NCBI GenBank assembly: GCA_035308025.1 | Contig: DATGHL010000039.1 | Location: 1-44,136, forward strand | DNA from: Candidatus Binataceae bacterium | Lineage (GTDB): Bacteria; Desulfobacterota; Binatia; Binatales; Binataceae | Direction of reading: 5' to 3' | Length of the DNA: 44,136 nt | In this document: one piece after another, positions 1-7,105 of the stretch | Layout of the letters: each line of letters begins with the position of its first letter | Position numbering within the stretch: the first letter of the stretch is position 1 | The notes under the pieces: generated by a model | Told to the model about the DNA's origin: nothing | What the model saw: only the letters and a program-made list of their open reading frames with translations | The model's database searches: none | Translations under genes and position numbers: made by a program

Positions 1-1
1 G

Positions 2-397
2 TGGGGCATCGCCCGCGACCTCGCCACCAGCTCCAGCTTCCGCCCCACCGGACTCGCCCTCCAGATGCTCAACAGCGCCGTCGGCGGCGCTTTCTACCCG
101 GTCAGCGCCAGCGGCCCAGGCGCCGGCGGCCTCAACGCCGCCGCCTTCTTGCGCAAAGGCAACTGGGCGGTGGCGATAACCTCGGGTAACGCGAGTCCGA
201 TCACATTGTCGATCACTTTGTCGGCGGCCGGCGCGCCGCCGACGCAAGCATTTGAGCTTTCGGCGGCAACTCCAACTACCACCAATGAATTGGCTAATAA
301 CGTGACGATTGCCCGCGCGGCGATCACGGCGCCGCTGCGCGTGACGATCCCCGCATATGGGTTTGTAATCCTGCTACCGGCCGCCGGCAGGATATGA
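2..397 (+). CDS. C-terminal part of a glycoside-hydrolase-like secreted protein (5' truncated by window edge)
   Basis: The reading frame is open from the first bases and stops at the TGA that overlaps the next gene, so only the last 131 residues are visible. They start with Trp-Gly-Ile-Ala-Arg-Asp and the phrase FRPTGLALQMLN, then give a run of short beta-strand-like segments rich in Ala, Thr and Ser, ending in IPAYGFVILLP. This pattern resembles the C-terminal beta-sandwich that follows the catalytic barrel in several glycoside hydrolase families, where the strand ending in a Tyr-Gly-Phe-x-hydrophobic motif closes the domain. The catalytic part lies outside the window, so the family cannot be named. 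The ATGA overlap with a glycosyltransferase gene suggests a role in making or trimming the same polysaccharide. Assignment is by resemblance only. Confidence 0.5.
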   Translation, partial: WGIARDLATSSSFRPTGLALQMLNSAVGGAFYPVSASGPGAGGLNAAAFLRKGNWAVAITSGNASPITLSITLSAAGAPPTQAFELSAATPTTTNELANNVTIARAAITAPLRVTIPAYGFVILLPAAGRI

Positions 398-1575
398 TTC
401 ACGGGGTTGTCGCACTCGCCGCGGCCGCGCTGGTTCTGCTGACCCTGCCGGGAACTGTCGAGTTGGCTCTGCTCACCAGTGCGGCTCTGTGGCCGGCGCA
501 CAAGGGAAGGCCTGGGGCGCCGATTGAACGACGGACGCTGGACCGGCTCGCCGTCGTGATTCCGGCCCATGATGAAGCCGCGTCGATTGGGCACTGCGTC
601 CGCAGTGTGGCGGCGTGCGCGGCGCCGCCGACGACTTCAGCGCAAATCGTAGTGATTGCTGATAACTGTGGCGACGACACCGCAAATTTGGCGCGCGCCG
701 CCGGCGCGCGGGTGATTGAGCGAGTCGATCCGGCGCGGCGCGGCAAAGGCTTCGCGCTCGAATACGCCTTCGCCCGGCTGCTCGACGAGGGCTGCGATGC
801 GGTTCTGGTGATCGACGCCGACAGCGTCCTTGAAGGAGACGCGCTGACCGCCGTGGCTGACGTGCTGCGCAAGGGTGCGGACGGCGTGCAGATGCGCTAT
901 CTGGCGCTGAATCCGGAGGCGGCGATCCGGGCGCGGCTGATGAACGTCGCGCTGATGGGGTTCAATGTTCTGCGGCCGCGCGGACGCGAGCGGCTGGGCC
1001 TGTCCGTCGGTATCTTCGGCAATGGCTTTGCGCTGAGCCGAGCGACGCTGCTGACGACGCCCTACGACGCGCACTCGGTGGTCGAGGATTTGGAATATCA
1101 TCTGCGGTTGGTGCGGGCGGGAGGCCGGGTGCATTTTATCGAAAACGCGACGGTGCGGGGATTAATGCCGACGGGCGGCATGGGCGCGCGCACCCAGCGC
1201 GCGCGCTGGGAAGGCGGGCGGCTGAGCCTGTTGGTTAATTATGCACCGGCGCTGGCCCGCGAGGTTGTTCACGGGAATTGGTTGTTGCTGGAGCCGCTGC
1301 TCGATTTATTGCTCTTGCCGCTGGCGTTCTATGTGACGTTTCTGCTCGCAGTTCTGGCTTTGCCCGGCTCTCCGGCGCGGCTTTACGCGTTGGGCGCGCT
1401 GGCCCTCGTGATGCTGCATGTATGCGCCGGGATTGTCGTCGGCGGCGGCGGCCGGCGGGAATTCGCCGCGCTGGCGGCGGCGCCGTTTTACGTGGCCTGG
1501 AAGCTCGCGGTTACTCCAGCGATCGTTCGGGCGGCGGGCCGCATTACCCCGTGGATACGCACCGCGCGTGAGTGA
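394..1575 (+). CDS. GT2 family glycosyltransferase, membrane bound
   Basis: This 393-residue protein is a processive-type family 2 glycosyltransferase that probably transfers a sugar from a nucleotide donor at the cytoplasmic face of the inner membrane. A hydrophobic N-terminal segment precedes the GT-A core, which begins with VVIPAHDEAASI. The metal-binding DAD motif is at residues 141-143, an acceptor-site Glu-Asp at 231-232, and a QRARW motif at 268-272, the Q-x-x-R-W arrangement of cellulose-synthase-like enzymes. At least two transmembrane helices follow (about residues 295-350). The start codon overlaps the stop of the upstream gene (ATGA), indicating translational coupling. The sugar and acceptor cannot be read from sequence. 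The Q-x-x-R-W motif could mean a polymerising enzyme, but the short length and genomic context fit one transferase of a polysaccharide assembly line. Confidence 0.9.
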   Translation: MIHGVVALAAAALVLLTLPGTVELALLTSAALWPAHKGRPGAPIERRTLDRLAVVIPAHDEAASIGHCVRSVAACAAPPTTSAQIVVIADNCGDDTANLARAAGARVIERVDPARRGKGFALEYAFARLLDEGCDAVLVIDADSVLEGDALTAVADVLRKGADGVQMRYLALNPEAAIRARLMNVALMGFNVLRPRGRERLGLSVGIFGNGFALSRATLLTTPYDAHSVVEDLEYHLRLVRAGGRVHFIENATVRGLMPTGGMGARTQRARWEGGRLSLLVNYAPALAREVVHGNWLLLEPLLDLLLLPLAFYVTFLLAVLALPGSPARLYALGALALVMLHVCAGIVVGGGGRREFAALAAAPFYVAWKLAVTPAIVRAAGRITPWIRTARE

Positions 1576-1714
1576 CGGCAGGGCAGCTAAGAAACCTCTG
1601 ACAAGTCAGGCTGGTTCATTAACGGCGTCAGCGGGAAGAATGCAGGATCTTGTATCTCCGATTTGTTGGGTGAAGATGGGACGAGACGTGGCGCGGCAGA
1701 CCACTGAATTCGAG

Positions 1715-2015
1715 GTCCGAGAAAGGCCTGAGCGAAGCATGGGCCGCCACGCCCGCAACCCGAGGATTACCTAGGGTGGCGGAACGGGAACTCAAGGCGT
1801 GCGTGTCGCGCCGGCGCGACTTGGGCAAGATGCTCGTCGAACACAACTGGCTCGGCACGGCGCCAAAGGTGCTGGACAAGGAGATCATCGCGCAGATTGG
1901 CTGGCTCGAGGGTGACCCGCGATCGCAATCTTGACCGCATACTGCGCTGCACCCCGCTGTGGCAGGAAAAAGAAGACTTGCTGCGGGGCGAGCTGGGCTC
2001 GCGGTGCTCTGCGCC
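1715..2015 (+). pseudogene. Decayed IS110-family transposase fragment
   Basis: Translating with frameshifts recovers pieces of an IS110/IS116-type transposase, mainly the linker between the RuvC-like and transposase_20 domains. The readable pieces are RELKACVSRRRDLGKMLVEH, then NWLGTAPKVLDKEIIAQIGW, then, after a stop, RILRCTPLWQEKEDLLR. In intact family members the same order (R-x-L-x-x-L-V-x-R-R-R, N-R-L-G-T-A-P, P-x-W-x-x-K-x-x-L-L-R-S-V-P-G) is found. Here the following S-V-P-G-x-G-P motif is missing and there are in-frame stops and frame changes, so the element is dead. No terminal repeats were recognised. From the end of the preceding gene to about 1715 I see nothing identifiable. Confidence 0.7.
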
Positions 2016-2124
2016 AGCTGCTCGCCGCCTTGCCGAAACTGTGCCAAGCGACCGACAGCTACGCCGAGCGCATCAGCTGCGCGGGCGCTTTTGGAGACCG
2101 AGTTGCCTAGCACGCGGCCGTTTA

Positions 2125-2440
2125 GGCTCGGTGCCGACAAGGGGCTGCGACACCCGCGAGTTGTTGCCGCCCGCCGCGCGTCAAGGTCACCCCGCATATC
2201 GCGGGCAACGAAAACCGGCCCGGCGGCTGCGCGCTCGCCGACCGCGCGCGTCAGGACCGATTACCCGGTAGCCGGCGGATCTGCAAGCGGGTCGAGGATT
2301 ATCTTCGTTTGGGAAAGATCCTCGGCGGCCTGCGCCGGTCGCGTTATCGCGGCCTCGAGCGCATCCAACTGCATGCCTATCTGGTGGCCGCAGCCTATAA
2401 TCTGCTCAGAAGCGCCGGGCTCTGTGCGGCGGCGGCATGA
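2125..2440 (+). pseudogene. Decayed IS1182/IS5-type DDE transposase C-terminal fragment
   Basis: With two frameshifts the sequence reads L-G-A-D-K-G, then CDTRELL, then VTPHIAGNENRPGG, and then KRVEDYLRLGKILGGLRRS followed by RYRGLERIQLHAYLVAAAYN. This is the classic C-terminal end of IS5/IS1182-type transposases. The A-D-K-G-Y-D-T strand carries the second catalytic Asp, and the R-x-E-E-x-F/Y-x-W/L-x-K motif carries the final Glu. The Tyr of ADKGYD is lost at a frameshift. Only about a quarter of a transposase remains and no start or inverted repeats are visible. Together with the adjacent IS110 remnant it fills the gap between two GT2 genes. Confidence 0.75.
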
Positions 2441-2531
2441 ACCAAAGCTCCGCCTCATTGCCGCGGCCCGCTCGCCCGGCAATCCCTTTTTGCTCGGCTG
2501 ACTTTGCCCGTTATCATCATGATCGTGAAAA

Positions 2532-3593
2532 ATGACTCCTCAAACCCTTTTTCAACATCCTGCTGATGAGCAGGCGGGCGACGTCGCGTCGCGGGACGTG
2601 CCGAATGGGGCGGATAGATTGCCGGATATTTCGACCATAATTGTCTCCTTCAACACGCGGGAGCTGTTGCGCGAGTGTCTGGCGACGTTGGGACGTGAGA
2701 CGGCGAACCTCGCGCACGAAACGATCGTGGTCGACAACGCCTCGCGCGACGGTTCGGCGGAGATGGTCGCCGCCGAGTTTCCCGCGGTGCGGCTGATCCG
2801 CAGCACGACCAACTTGGGTTTTGCTGCAGCCAACAATCACGGTTTCGGCGTGGCGCGCGGCCGCTACGTGATTCTGCTTAACTCCGACGCCTTTCCGCGG
2901 CCGGAGGCAATTCGCCGCGCGCTCGAACTGATGGAGGCTCATCCGGAGGTCGGGCTCGGCGGTGGACGGCTGGTCGGACGCGACGACTCGTGGCAGCCGT
3001 CAGCGCGGATGTTCCCGTCGCTGTTCAACGACCTGCTGATGGTCTCGGGTTTGGCGGCGCGTTATCCGCGCTCGCGGATACTCGGCCGCGCCGATCGTAC
3101 CTGGGCGGATCCGCTGGAGCCGGCGGCGACGGATTGGCTGCCAGGGGCCTTTGTCATAATCCGGCGCGAAGTGCTTGAGCGCGTCGGCTGGTTTGACGAG
3201 CGGTTTTTTCTGTATTCTGAAGAGATTGATCTGTGCCGTCGGATCAAGGCGGCGGGCTATCAGATCTGGTACTGGCCGCAGATCGTGGTGGTGCATCTGG
3301 GTGGGGAGTCGTCGAAGACGGTGGAGCGTGCACAGATGTCCAAGGCGGGTTCGCAACTGACGCTGTGGCGGATGCGCAGTCAACTACTTTACTGTCGCAA
3401 GCATCATGGAGCTTTCGGCGCGTGGGGCGTAGCGACGCTGGAAATCTGGTGGAACCGGCTGCGGGCGTGGCGCAATGGGATTCTCTCACGCGATGCGGAC
3501 AAGGTGCGCGAATCGCGCGTGACGATAAGTCTGATGAAGCAGGCCTGGCGGGAGACGCGCGGCGGCGCTATCTCGCCGGCGCGGCCTTGGTAA
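2532..3593 (+). CDS. GT2 family glycosyltransferase (rhamnosyltransferase WbbL-like)
   Basis: The 353-residue protein is a soluble or peripheral GT-A transferase of the WbbL/rhamnosyl type. It begins its fold with STIIVSFNTRELL, has the VVDNASRDGS donor loop, the NLGFAAANN signature and the LNSDA metal-binding motif with the Asp at residue 119. The acceptor side shows WLPGAF and the FFLYSEEIDLCRRIKAAGY segment typical of this subgroup, followed by a His-Leu-Gly-Gly strand. It has no clear transmembrane helix. It likely adds a deoxyhexose or other sugar to an undecaprenyl-linked intermediate. The gene lies just downstream of decayed insertion sequences and 29 bp ahead of an acyltransferase gene, with which it probably forms a short operon. 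Sugar specificity is unknown. Confidence 0.92.
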   Translation: MTPQTLFQHPADEQAGDVASRDVPNGADRLPDISTIIVSFNTRELLRECLATLGRETANLAHETIVVDNASRDGSAEMVAAEFPAVRLIRSTTNLGFAAANNHGFGVARGRYVILLNSDAFPRPEAIRRALELMEAHPEVGLGGGRLVGRDDSWQPSARMFPSLFNDLLMVSGLAARYPRSRILGRADRTWADPLEPAATDWLPGAFVIIRREVLERVGWFDERFFLYSEEIDLCRRIKAAGYQIWYWPQIVVVHLGGESSKTVERAQMSKAGSQLTLWRMRSQLLYCRKHHGAFGAWGVATLEIWWNRLRAWRNGILSRDADKVRESRVTISLMKQAWRETRGGAISPARPW

Positions 3594-3622
3594 GAAGACG
3601 GCAAGTTTTGCAGAGAAGGCCA

Positions 3623-4162
3623 ATGTTCGAGAATTTGCGCGAAGACTGGGTGATGCACGAGCGCGAGATTTCGCGGCTCGGGCTGTGGGTGATGGTCGTG
3701 TATCGCTTCGGTCGCTGGCGCTATGGGATCAAATATCGCGCGGTGCGGATGCCGTTCTCGTTCACCTATAAAATCCTGTACACCTTCGCCAAGATACTGA
3801 CGGGCGTCGAGTTTCCGTGCGAAGTGGTGATTGGGCGGCGCTTCAAGATCAATCATTTCGGCGCGATCATAATCCACGGGGATACGGTCTTTGGCGACGA
3901 CGTGATCATTCGGCAGGGCGTCACGACGGGAGTGCGAAATACCGGGGTGCAGGCCGCGCCGAAGATCGGTAATCGGGTCGATATAGGAGCCGGGGCCAAG
4001 ATTCTCGGTGGGATCACGATCGGGAACGATGTGGTGATTGGCGCCAATGCGGTCGTGCTCAAGGATGTGCCAAGTAACAGCTTGGCGGTGGGGGTGCCGG
4101 CGCGGATCATCCCGCGCCGGTCGGCTGCGGAGGCCACCGCCCGCGGCTCGTCCGCCGCTTGA
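3623..4162 (+). CDS. Hexapeptide-repeat acyltransferase (serine acetyltransferase-like), polysaccharide-associated
   Basis: The 179-residue protein has an alpha-helical N-terminus (residues 1-65) and a left-handed beta-helix with repeats such as VVIGRRFKINHFGAIIIHG, DDVIIRQGVTTG, KIGNRVDIGAGAKILGGITI and NDVVIGANAVVLKDVP. It closes with the SLAVGVPARII motif that follows the helix in CysE-like enzymes. The catalytic-type His in the HFGAIIIHG region is present. The start was chosen at the ATG preceded by GAGAAGG at good spacing; the frame is open far upstream but that part overlaps the GT2 gene. In polysaccharide loci such proteins O-acetylate a sugar of the repeat unit, and that is the likely role here. 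A housekeeping cysteine role is less likely because the gene sits among glycosyltransferases. It converges with the minus-strand exosortase operon, leaving 8 bp between stops. Confidence 0.85.
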   Translation: MFENLREDWVMHEREISRLGLWVMVVYRFGRWRYGIKYRAVRMPFSFTYKILYTFAKILTGVEFPCEVVIGRRFKINHFGAIIIHGDTVFGDDVIIRQGVTTGVRNTGVQAAPKIGNRVDIGAGAKILGGITIGNDVVIGANAVVLKDVPSNSLAVGVPARIIPRRSAAEATARGSSAA

Positions 4163-4170
4163 TTGCGCTC

Positions 4171-4635
4171 TCAGCGCGCGATCTCGCGATGCAAGAACTC
4201 GATCAGCTCCGGTGAGGGTCCGGGCGCCGCGGCGGCTTTTTGCCGCCCGGCCTCGGCGATCCGGGCGGCGAGTTCGTCGCCCGGCATGAAGGGGATGATC
4301 TTGCCGGCGCGGGCGAAGGCCTCGGCGACTTCGAGCTGATGGTCATCGACGTGTTCGCCGAAGCGGAAGAGCCGCGGAGCAACGACCGGGCGCTGGCCCG
4401 CGGCCAGCGCGAGTACAATCGATCCTACACCGCCGTGGCTCACGACGACCTCCGCCCGTGACATCAGGCTCAGGACCTCGTCGAACTCAATAAACCGGCG
4501 GGCTGACCCATATTTGACCTGATAGGTCGAGGAACCATACTGGACGACGCGCTCGATATTCGGCGGCAGGGCGTCTACCAACTCGAGCAGGCGATTGAAC
4601 TGCTGAATATGGGTACCGACGGTGACGAAGATCAA
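4171..4635 (-). CDS. Alg13/PssE-like glycosyltransferase subunit
   Basis: The 154-residue protein matches the catalytic GT28-C half of split glycosyltransferases (bacterial PssE/EpsE/Cps14G, eukaryotic Alg13). It begins IFVTVGTHIQQFNRLLELVD, has VVSHGGVGSIVLALAAGQRP, the nucleotide-sugar binding GG motif, and PRLFRFGEHVDDHQLEVAEA before a short C-terminal helix. These proteins need a membrane-associated Alg14/PssD partner, and that partner is encoded immediately upstream. I chose the TTG start because it gives the expected family length and overlaps the stop of the partner gene in a TTGA, which implies coupled translation. A longer frame upstream would overlap the partner for 150 bp and its residues look non-coding. 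The complex likely adds the second sugar of an undecaprenyl-pyrophosphate-linked repeat unit. Confidence 0.88.
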   Translation of the reverse strand: MIFVTVGTHIQQFNRLLELVDALPPNIERVVQYGSSTYQVKYGSARRFIEFDEVLSLMSRAEVVVSHGGVGSIVLALAAGQRPVVAPRLFRFGEHVDDHQLEVAEAFARAGKIIPFMPGDELAARIAEAGRQKAAAAPGPSPELIEFLHREIAR

Positions 4636-5102
4636 AAGACGGAACCTCGATAGAGCGCCTTGCGAAAGCGCGCGGCGACTTCGGGCGCCTGCACCAGGAA
4701 GTCGTGCACGATCGGATAGACGATGCGGCCGGTGAGCGATAGTCCGCGGTAGCGCGCAAAGGATTCGAGATAAATCGTGCGGATGCACAAGAGCCGGCTC
4801 AGGTAGAGAAAGGGAATCGCGATACCGGCGCCGGAGCTAATTACGCAGGTCGGGCGTTCGGTCAGCAGGATGCGGCAGGCATAGAAAAGGTTTCTGATCA
4901 AATTCAGGTAGTTGCGATTGGTTGGACCAAAGGCGAACCAGACCTTCTCGTGCTTGAGCAGGCTTGTGGAATCGACCTGTCGCAGCGTGACCCAGACGCG
5001 CTCGTATTTTGACCAGACGTCTCGCTGCAGCGCGAGCAGTTCGAGCAGATGTCCGCCCGCCGAACAGACCAGCAATAGCTTTGGAGTTTGCTCCCGGCGC
5101 AT
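4632..5102 (-). CDS. Alg14/PssD-like glycosyltransferase membrane anchor subunit
   Basis: The 156-residue protein is the acceptor-binding and anchoring half of a two-protein glycosyltransferase (PssD/EpsF/Cps14F, Alg14 family). The start KLLLVCSAGGHLLELLAL carries the S-x-G-G-H signature. PTNRNYLNLIRNLFYA, CVISSGAGIAIPFLYLSRLL and IYLESFARYRGLSLTGRI reproduce the family's conserved ESFAR block. The ATG was chosen over a long upstream extension that would overlap the exosortase gene and would not resemble the family. It lies 8 bp downstream of that gene and overlaps its catalytic partner by four bases, so the three genes form one minus-strand operon. It should sit on the inner membrane and recruit the Alg13-like subunit. 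Confidence 0.88.
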   Translation of the reverse strand: MRREQTPKLLLVCSAGGHLLELLALQRDVWSKYERVWVTLRQVDSTSLLKHEKVWFAFGPTNRNYLNLIRNLFYACRILLTERPTCVISSGAGIAIPFLYLSRLLCIRTIYLESFARYRGLSLTGRIVYPIVHDFLVQAPEVAARFRKALYRGSVF

Positions 5103-5110
5103 CACATACG

Positions 5111-6724
5111 CTACGCAACCAGCGTCAGGGTATAGGCCAGCAGGATTGCGCTGGCGGTCAAGTGTGCAGCGATCGCATCGGTCAGGCGCCCCGAGCGGTA
5201 CATCACGATGGCGAGGGTCAGGGCGGAGATCGTTGCCGGCAGCCAATGCACGTGTGCGATTCCGGAGACAATCGAGGAGCCCAGCAGGCCAATCCAGGAA
5301 AAGTGAGCAAACGGCACGGACGCGAAATCCGCGCTCACCAGCCGGCGCGCGAGATAGCCGCGAAAGGCCAGCTCCTCGGCCACCGGCGCGACTAGCGCGC
5401 CGCCAATCAGCCCGGCGGTCACCCACGCCGAAAATGGCGCTGCGAAGAGATTGGGCGGTGCCAGGATCAGGTCAGGGAGTGCAACGGTGCGCGCGGAGAC
5501 CAGCCAGATAGCGGCGACGGTCGCGCCGGCAACGAAGGATAGCCATGTGGGCCGCCAGCGCCATTGCAGAAGCATCGTGCGGTAATGCCACAGCCCCAGC
5601 AGTCCCGCGCCGGCGCCTGCGGCGAAGAGCCCTTCGAGACCGGGTGAAAAGGCCCGCGTGAGCATCGCGGCCGCGATAATCACGAGCAGCGGGAGGATAT
5701 AGGGCGCGGCGGGATTGGGCTCGGCCGGGGTTTCGGCGGTTAGCGAAAAGAATCGGGAACGTGAGCTGGCCCAGACCAGGCCGCCGATCACGAGGTTAAA
5801 GAAGAGCCAGCCGGCAACGGAGTGAAAGCCCTTGATTGCGACCGTTGGGTTCCAATTGCCGACCAAAATCAGGGCGGCGATGCGCAGGCAGTTGAGCAGC
5901 CAAATCGCGCAAATCCCGAGCGGCAGGAGCGCGAGCGCGTGCGGAAAGCGCAACTCGCGGCGGCAATACCACAGGTAGGCCGCGACGAAGATAGTGACCA
6001 GGCCGATGCCTTCGATACCTGAGCAGGCGGAACCGATCGTGACCGCGAAGGTGGAGGTGCCGATAATCAGTTGGGCGGGCACTACCACGATATTCTGTCC
6101 AACCAGCCGCAGTAGGAAGACGACGATCACGAAAGTAGAGCGTTGCAGCGGCCACCAGAGGTTTTGCGTCTCCATCCCGAGGGCGAAGGCGCTGAAGCCC
6201 ACTGCGCCGCCGAGGGCGAAGGCGACGCCGCTGCGTTCGATCCAGCGCTGCCAGAAGCGCGGTGGGGCGAGGGTGAAACACCAGGCCGCCATAGCAGCCA
6301 TCGCGAGCAGCGCCCAGAGCGTCAGCCAGCCCTCCCATCCGGTGATGGAGGTGAGCTGCCCGGCGCGCCGATGAATGGTTCCGAGGACCATCGCGGCGAG
6401 CAGGCTCAGGTGCATACCCAGCCAGCGCCACGAGATGCGTCGTGAACCGCCCGCGCGAATTGCGCGCTGGAATTCCTCGCGCAGGGTGCGCCGACTGAAG
6501 AATGCGGCGGCAAGGACGCCGGTGATGAAGGCCGGCCGCAGGCTTTGCTGAAAGGAACCGAGCAGCCGAGTCATCAGGTCGCGCTGGGTAAAATCAGCGC
6601 CTGACTCATAGGGCAGAGTGAGGGCCACGAATTCGCCGATCAGTATTAGGCCGAGCGCGCCCCAAGCTTCGTAGCGGGCGGGCGCACGGGTCGTCAGCGG
6701 GTCATTAGATTCAGTCGGATTCAA
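5111..6724 (-). CDS. xrtE: Exosortase E fused to CPBP intramembrane protease (VPEID-CTERM system)
   Basis: This 537-residue multi-spanning inner-membrane protein has two parts. Residues about 20-330 form an exosortase: the catalytic Cys is in SACSGIEG (Cys234), the Arg in LNCLRIA (Arg281) and the His in GFHSVAG (His301), the usual Cys/Arg/His triad of exosortases. Residues about 345-537 form a CPBP (CAAX-type) protease with EELAFRG (Glu450, Glu451, Arg455) and a downstream GIAHVHW His segment. This domain order is that of exosortase E/protease, the partner of VPEID-CTERM sorting signals. It should cleave and possibly transfer small surface proteins after export. No ATG lies at a sensible place; I chose a TTG shortly before the first helix, and another TTG at 6742 is equally possible. 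The frame stays open much further upstream but looks non-coding. It heads an operon with the PssD/PssE-like pair. Confidence 0.9.
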   Translation of the reverse strand: MNPTESNDPLTTRAPARYEAWGALGLILIGEFVALTLPYESGADFTQRDLMTRLLGSFQQSLRPAFITGVLAAAFFSRRTLREEFQRAIRAGGSRRISWRWLGMHLSLLAAMVLGTIHRRAGQLTSITGWEGWLTLWALLAMAAMAAWCFTLAPPRFWQRWIERSGVAFALGGAVGFSAFALGMETQNLWWPLQRSTFVIVVFLLRLVGQNIVVVPAQLIIGTSTFAVTIGSACSGIEGIGLVTIFVAAYLWYCRRELRFPHALALLPLGICAIWLLNCLRIAALILVGNWNPTVAIKGFHSVAGWLFFNLVIGGLVWASSRSRFFSLTAETPAEPNPAAPYILPLLVIIAAAMLTRAFSPGLEGLFAAGAGAGLLGLWHYRTMLLQWRWRPTWLSFVAGATVAAIWLVSARTVALPDLILAPPNLFAAPFSAWVTAGLIGGALVAPVAEELAFRGYLARRLVSADFASVPFAHFSWIGLLGSSIVSGIAHVHWLPATISALTLAIVMYRSGRLTDAIAAHLTASAILLAYTLTLVA

Positions 6725-7105
6725 AGGGGCATCAGGTCTCAAGCTTTTTCGAGGAAAGCGAGTGGAGGTCGGAAGAACTTCATTAGCCTCGATCTCAGCC
6801 TCAATCGTCTGCTGAAAGTGGTCAGCGCCGGGCGGGCGGCGAAGATTTGAAGAAAAACGACTATCCACAGTCAGGTCAAACCAGCAAAATAATACAGGAG
6901 AAGCGGAGGATGCAGAAAGCGCCGATCGACAGCGCGAAGTACCGCGCGGCCCGGCAGCGCGTCTTTCGTAACGCGGGCTGACGCAGGCGCCAAGCAGTCC
7001 GAATCCTGTCCTTCCGCAAATATGTATGCAAGCATTTATGGTAGAGTGATGTGGGGGACTGCGGCAACGTAAGGCCAGCGTTTGACGGGAAGCGCAAAGA
7101 GAACA
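6725..7105. other. Divergent intergenic region between xrtE and the polysaccharide operon
   Basis: About 380 bp separate the two divergent operons, so both promoters should lie here. AT-rich pockets occur around 6845-6900 (including ATAATACAGG on the plus strand and a TTTGACC on the minus strand) and around 7018-7045 (ATATGTATGCAAGCATTTATGG). I could not pair convincing -35 and -10 boxes. A 23-codon plus-strand reading frame at 6910-6981 follows AGGAG and GGAGG purine runs, but it has no known counterpart. Confidence 0.5.

Noticed and set aside
1628..2197. 189-codon minus-strand open frame over the insertion-sequence remnants
   Set aside because: The plus strand clearly encodes transposase fragments here, and the minus frame shows no domain.
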